Of a stretch of DNA of 64,000 nucleotides, positions 59,953-64,000 are shown piece by piece. The stretch lies in contig JAVMKO010000004.1 of assembly GCA_032164245.1 (NCBI GenBank), forward strand, positions 30,667,626 to 30,731,625, read 5' to 3'. The translations under genes and the position numbers were made by a program. The notes beneath the pieces are model-generated. The model searched no databases, was not told the origin of the DNA, and was given only the letters and a program-made list of their open reading frames with translations. Every line of letters begins with the position of its first letter. Positions within the stretch are counted from its first letter, which is position 1. Source of the DNA: Sternotherus odoratus (lineage: Eukaryota > Chordata > Testudines > Kinosternidae).

Positions 59953-61614
59953 GGAGGCCTTTTCTGAATGTTTATGGTATACATAAATAATATAAAGGAA
60001 AGGTATTAATGCTCATTTAAATATTTTTCTTCTGGTACCAAACTGGTATCCGATATCAGACATCTTCTGCCGTCCAATTGTTACACTACTTTTCTGATGT
60101 CAAAATTCAGGGGCAAGTCTCAGCAGAAGAGAGAGACAAAGTCACAGGGACAACTCTGAATAAAAAAGGTCTTTGTGTTCAATAATGTACTATTCAGCAT
60201 GAGCATGGGCATCAGAATATGACCCATAGAATTTAGAGTTAGAAAAAACCTATAAGGGAGGTCATTATGTTCATTCCTGTGCCAGTGTAAGATTTTCTCT
60301 AAAGTATATTCTTGAGTCAGAGGCTTGCTGCTGCACTCTTCATATTCTTTCATGCTTTGTCATAGGGCTGCCAGCAGCAAAACAATAATTGATTCAAGTT
60401 TGTGTCACAGAGCCACTAGCAAACAGCAGCAAGAAAGATATTCTAGTTTATTCTTGTGCAGAGTTTTTGAATTGAAAGATACACAAATAATTATAATTAA
60501 AGAAATACTAATAATCATAAACAAGATAATAATCAAGATAATTATAAGAGTAACAAATTCTTCTTTATTGCTTGCTTTATTGGCTTTGAGGTTCAAGATG
60601 CTTTAATCTCAAAATAGGCAATTATTTTTTAATACAAAGATAAAGTTGGATCATTGGAAACAGTCTTTATGAGTCTGTTAGTTCAGTTCTGGGACTTTGG
60701 TGACATGGATTAATCACTCATATCTGATTCCTGGGGTTTATCAAATCACTATAATCTGTCTGGGAAATTACATCTTCATGTTGGCTGTATGCAGACCATA
60801 AAATAGAATAGCTAATGCCTACAACTTTTGGGTTTGGAGATATTTTGAAATGAAAAATTATTTGGACTTCACATTATGTATTTTCTTTCAACACTAGAGG
60901 GCAATATTTTCTTGCTTTTGCCAGACAAAGAATGGCAGCACCTGTTATCCACCAGGACAACTTACAAAATAAATGGAACTGCAATTAAGCTGAGTCCAAA
61001 AAGGTCACAGCAATCTATACCAGCAGGTAAAACACCTTATTTTAGACTTTAGTGCCAAAGCAATATAATTTAAGTGCTAATAAATCTGATCCTGCAACAG
61101 GTTTTATACTTACTAAATTTCTTAGTCCACTTCTGTAACCCAGGTGAATAGCATGCAATTAGTAGATCTACATTTTCTCCTTTTTTCCTCAACCTTTTTT
61201 TCTTCTTGAGTCCCTCTGGTACTGGAATTATAAAGTGTCAAAATAATACATTTGGTGAGATCAATCATTATCATTTTGCATTGTGGTAGCACTTCGCAGT
61301 CATGGACCAGGATCCTTTTTTGCTAGACAAAGTACAGAAACAGAACAAAAAGACAGTCCTTATCCCACAGACTTTACAATCTAAATACAAAAGATAAAAT
61401 CCTATCTGAAAGAAATATTTAGTATCTCAATCTAGTCTAATCCAGTCCATCTATAGATGTTGTCATAAACATTAGATAAATGTTTTAAATTACCCATATT
61501 AATATATTTTATTAAATAAAGATATTGATTTTCATCTGAATAATGGCACATGGAGCAACATTCAATTCTAGTTTTGGGCACCTTGTTAGATTTGTTCTTT
61601 GGAACTGTTAATAT

Positions 61615-62042
61615 CAGGGGTCTCAAACATGCGGCCCGGGGGCCACATGCGGCCCGCAAAGCCCTTCCCTGCGGCCCGCCAAGCTTCCTGGCGCCCCCCC
61701 TCCCCCCCGGTCCCCCCATAGCAGTTTGCAGGATGGAGGGGCCAGAAGTGGAGGCTTCTCTGCTGCCTGGCTGGGCCGCGCGTGTTTCTAGCTCTGGACT
61801 TCCTATATTGCTCTTGCTTTGTTTGCCAAACAGCTGTTGGTGGAGCCTAGCGCTTTCCAGGAGGGAATGGGGAGCTGCGTGCTCAGAGGAGGAGGTGGGG
61901 CAGGGGTGGGACCTCTTGGAAGGGGTGGAGTGGGGGCAGAGCCGGGGCAGCGAGGGTGTGTGTGTGTGTCAGTGGTGCGGCCCTCGGGCCAGTGCACTAG
62001 TCCTCATGCGGCCCTCATGGTCATTTGAGTTTGAGACCCCTG
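61615..62042. mobile_element. hAT element, 428 bp, perfect target duplication
   Basis: The ends CAGGGGTCTCAAAC and GTTTGAGACCCCTG are a perfect 14-base inverted repeat, flanked by GTTAATAT at 61607-61614 and 62043-62050. Subterminal GCGGCCC blocks occur on both sides (TGCGGCCCGGGGGCC and GTGCGGCCCTCGGGCC). The perfect ends and duplication suggest a young insertion. Confidence 0.93.
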
Positions 62043-62651
62043 GTTAATATTATTCAGTAAAAAGCAAGGCAACATAATTAAAGTCTATGAAAGAAAATCA
62101 GTTATACTAGCCCATTAGGGGGAGATTTTCCAAGGTATAACTGGGAGTTGGGAACTGCCATTTGTGCACTTGAAACTCTCTCCTTATGGTTAAACAGCTT
62201 TATATGCATTCAGCACTTCAGTTTTTTCTGGGAGTCTCTTTACACTGGATCTATTATAGCTCTGTAAAACTTGAAAATAAATGTCCAAATCAGGCTTTAT
62301 TTAGTATAATTAAGTACTACTGATCCAGTTTCATTTTAGAGTCCAGTTTCTGAGGCTATGTGGACCCTCAGCTCTAACTGAGTTCATTGATGCTCCACCT
62401 TGCAGGATAGGGTCCAAATTTTGATACACTGATCAAGGAAACAAAGTGATATTCACTCAGAATAGATCTTCAGTGATGCAAAGACCTTGTGCTGACTCTC
62501 TGTACATGGTGAATTTTAGTTAGAGAGCGGACTTCTACACTGTTATATTTTGTATTGACAAATTCATGTGCTAATACTGTCATTTTTAATTTGTCCCAAG
62601 TTGCAACAAAAATATACTGGCAACATGTACCATGCAGTACCATTGAATACT

Positions 62652-62830
62652 CTGGCCTGGTCCACACTCAAACCTGTTTGCTGTTATAGCTATATTGGCA
62701 AACCCTCATCATGTGCATGCATCTTATACCAGCAAAAGTGTGCTTTACCTGATAAAGCCGATACAGGTTCCCCAGACGAAAAAAACTGGTGAACTGCATC
62801 TACACTAGGGTTTTTGACAGTATAAAAAAT
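62652..62830. mobile_element. Possible MITE with GGCCTGGTCCACACT terminus
   Basis: The left end CTGGCCTGGTCCACACT matches a common reptile MITE terminus. A CATCTACACTAGGG motif lies near the right, but the right terminus and target duplication are not clear. Confidence 0.4.
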
Positions 62831-64000
62831 TAAGAGATATTACAAACGTTTTTAATGTAGGCCTATTAATCACAATGGTTAATGTATTTTAGCCTATTAA
62901 CCACAGTGGAGTTGACCCACTTAAACCAGGGCTTAATTTGGCCACAGCACGGATCATGGAGAAAATATACAATGAATAAAACATAAACCAGTAAATGTTC
63001 TTAAGGAAAAAATAATTTTTGAGCTGTATAATACAACATTAAGCTTTAGTTCGTTTATTGTCCAAACTGCAACATTTTGGAACCAGATTTCAAATCTCCC
63101 AAATTTCAAGAGTATTGGAATGTGAGATGTTTGTTCATCTCTTTGTATAAGGTTGGACCTGAAATCCTGGAATCCTACACTCCCCTCAAGTCAAGAGATA
63201 AGAACAGAGGTGTCCTCTCCCAGGTTGTGTTGCCATCAGGCTGATATGGGTGAACACAAAGGGAAAAGCCAAAGGACCAAGCAGGAGACAAGTCCTAGAG
63301 GGCGTATCGGTCATGGTCAATAACATGCCGATTTCCTGTTGACACAAAAATCTTTACGACAGAATACATATTATAGGGTTTTGGTCTGGAAATGCTTCAG
63401 AAACATCTTATTCTCACAGTATTTGGAACTTCCATTTCCATTTCTAGTTGGAATCCAGATGTGTATGAAAAATAATGAAACAAGATAAGTGAATTTTTTT
63501 AATCTCAAAAAAAGTTTGGTTCAAGAGTTTATTTTTCCTTCTGAGGGCAAATACAAAATTTGTATGAACCCAATTCAATGTCCCTAATTATCTGTTCAAC
63601 AATCCCTGATTTAAAAGCATTTACATTCTTATATTTACTAATCACAATGGTCTACTGGTTCAGTACAAAAGACAAGTGAACTGGTTTGAGTGAAAGAGGT
63701 ACACACTCAATCATTCCCTCTGGAATATAAATCCAAAATTCAGACCAAAGTTCAAAGTCTGAAAAAATTAATTAGATTTTTTTATATATTACTTTTCATT
63801 TTTTTAAGACTCTGCTCTCTTTACTTTTGTAAGTGTCAGTACTATAAATCTCACAAAATGAGAAATTTCTAAATTCTGGAGATCTGGAGAAGTTTCCATT
63901 ACACAGCTGAACTTTCAGTTGCTTATCCAAAACAATGTCTTTTTTGGTTCATCCATCACTACTCATGTAGATTACTTTTATGAACTCTACTTTGTTGGTA

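Larger units (their letters stand above)
58283..64000 (-). other. NDST4: NDST4 intron 1 (3' part, partial)
   Basis: Sequence upstream of the inferred exon 2 acceptor. It holds two hAT elements, a small perfect palindrome and a possible MITE, all listed separately. The stretches 58300-59230, 59960-61600 and 62840-64000 show nothing I can name beyond AT-rich intron. No first exon or CpG-rich promoter is in the window. Confidence 0.75.

Noticed and set aside
1..64000. CRISPR arrays, operons, bacterial or phage genes
   Set aside because: Nothing of this kind is present; the window is intron-rich vertebrate DNA.

Overview
This window is vertebrate (amniote) nuclear DNA lying wholly inside one large gene, the heparan-sulfate enzyme gene NDST4, which reads on the minus strand. 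Two exons are visible. Exon 2 (57041-58282) holds the start codon and the first 327 residues. Exon 3 (5909-5996, 88 nt) continues the protein in frame. Both have good GT/AG sites. The remainder is intron: the end of intron 1 (58283-64000), all of intron 2 (about 51 kb) and the start of intron 3 (1-5908).

The repeat content suggests a reptile, most likely a turtle, with a crocodilian the main alternative. There is a nearly intact CR1 LINE, PIF/Harbinger elements with a Myb-like partner gene, many hAT-type MITEs with 8-bp target duplications, and short foldback repeats. This assignment is inference; no species marker was seen.

Layout, left to right. 1-5908: intron 3 with a tRNA-like foldback repeat, a hAT element (1590-2155) and a strong hairpin (3115-3188). 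5997-16013: a hAT element (8528-9179), a second tRNA-like foldback, and a nested insertion at 12951-14294 where a solo LTR splits an RTE-like LINE coding region. 16014-20536: a full-length Harbinger transposon with two convergent, broken genes. 20540-28860: mostly unremarkable intron. 28871-32480: CR1 with its whole ORF2 interrupted by one TGA, plus the end of ORF1. 32742-33799: a non-autonomous relative of the Harbinger element carrying a C-rich minisatellite. 34000-51500: several hAT elements and old repeats. 51577-52018: a spacer-less, almost perfect foldback element with an 11-bp target duplication. 52030-57040: MITEs and plain intron. 58283-64000: intron 1 with two hAT elements and a small perfect palindrome.

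The only host protein-coding gene seen is NDST4. All other coding sequence belongs to mobile elements, and each such frame carries at least one disabling change or truncation. The most unusual items are the foldback at 51577, the LTR-in-RTE nest at 13071, the Harbinger parent/derivative pair, and the head-to-head tRNA-like repeats.
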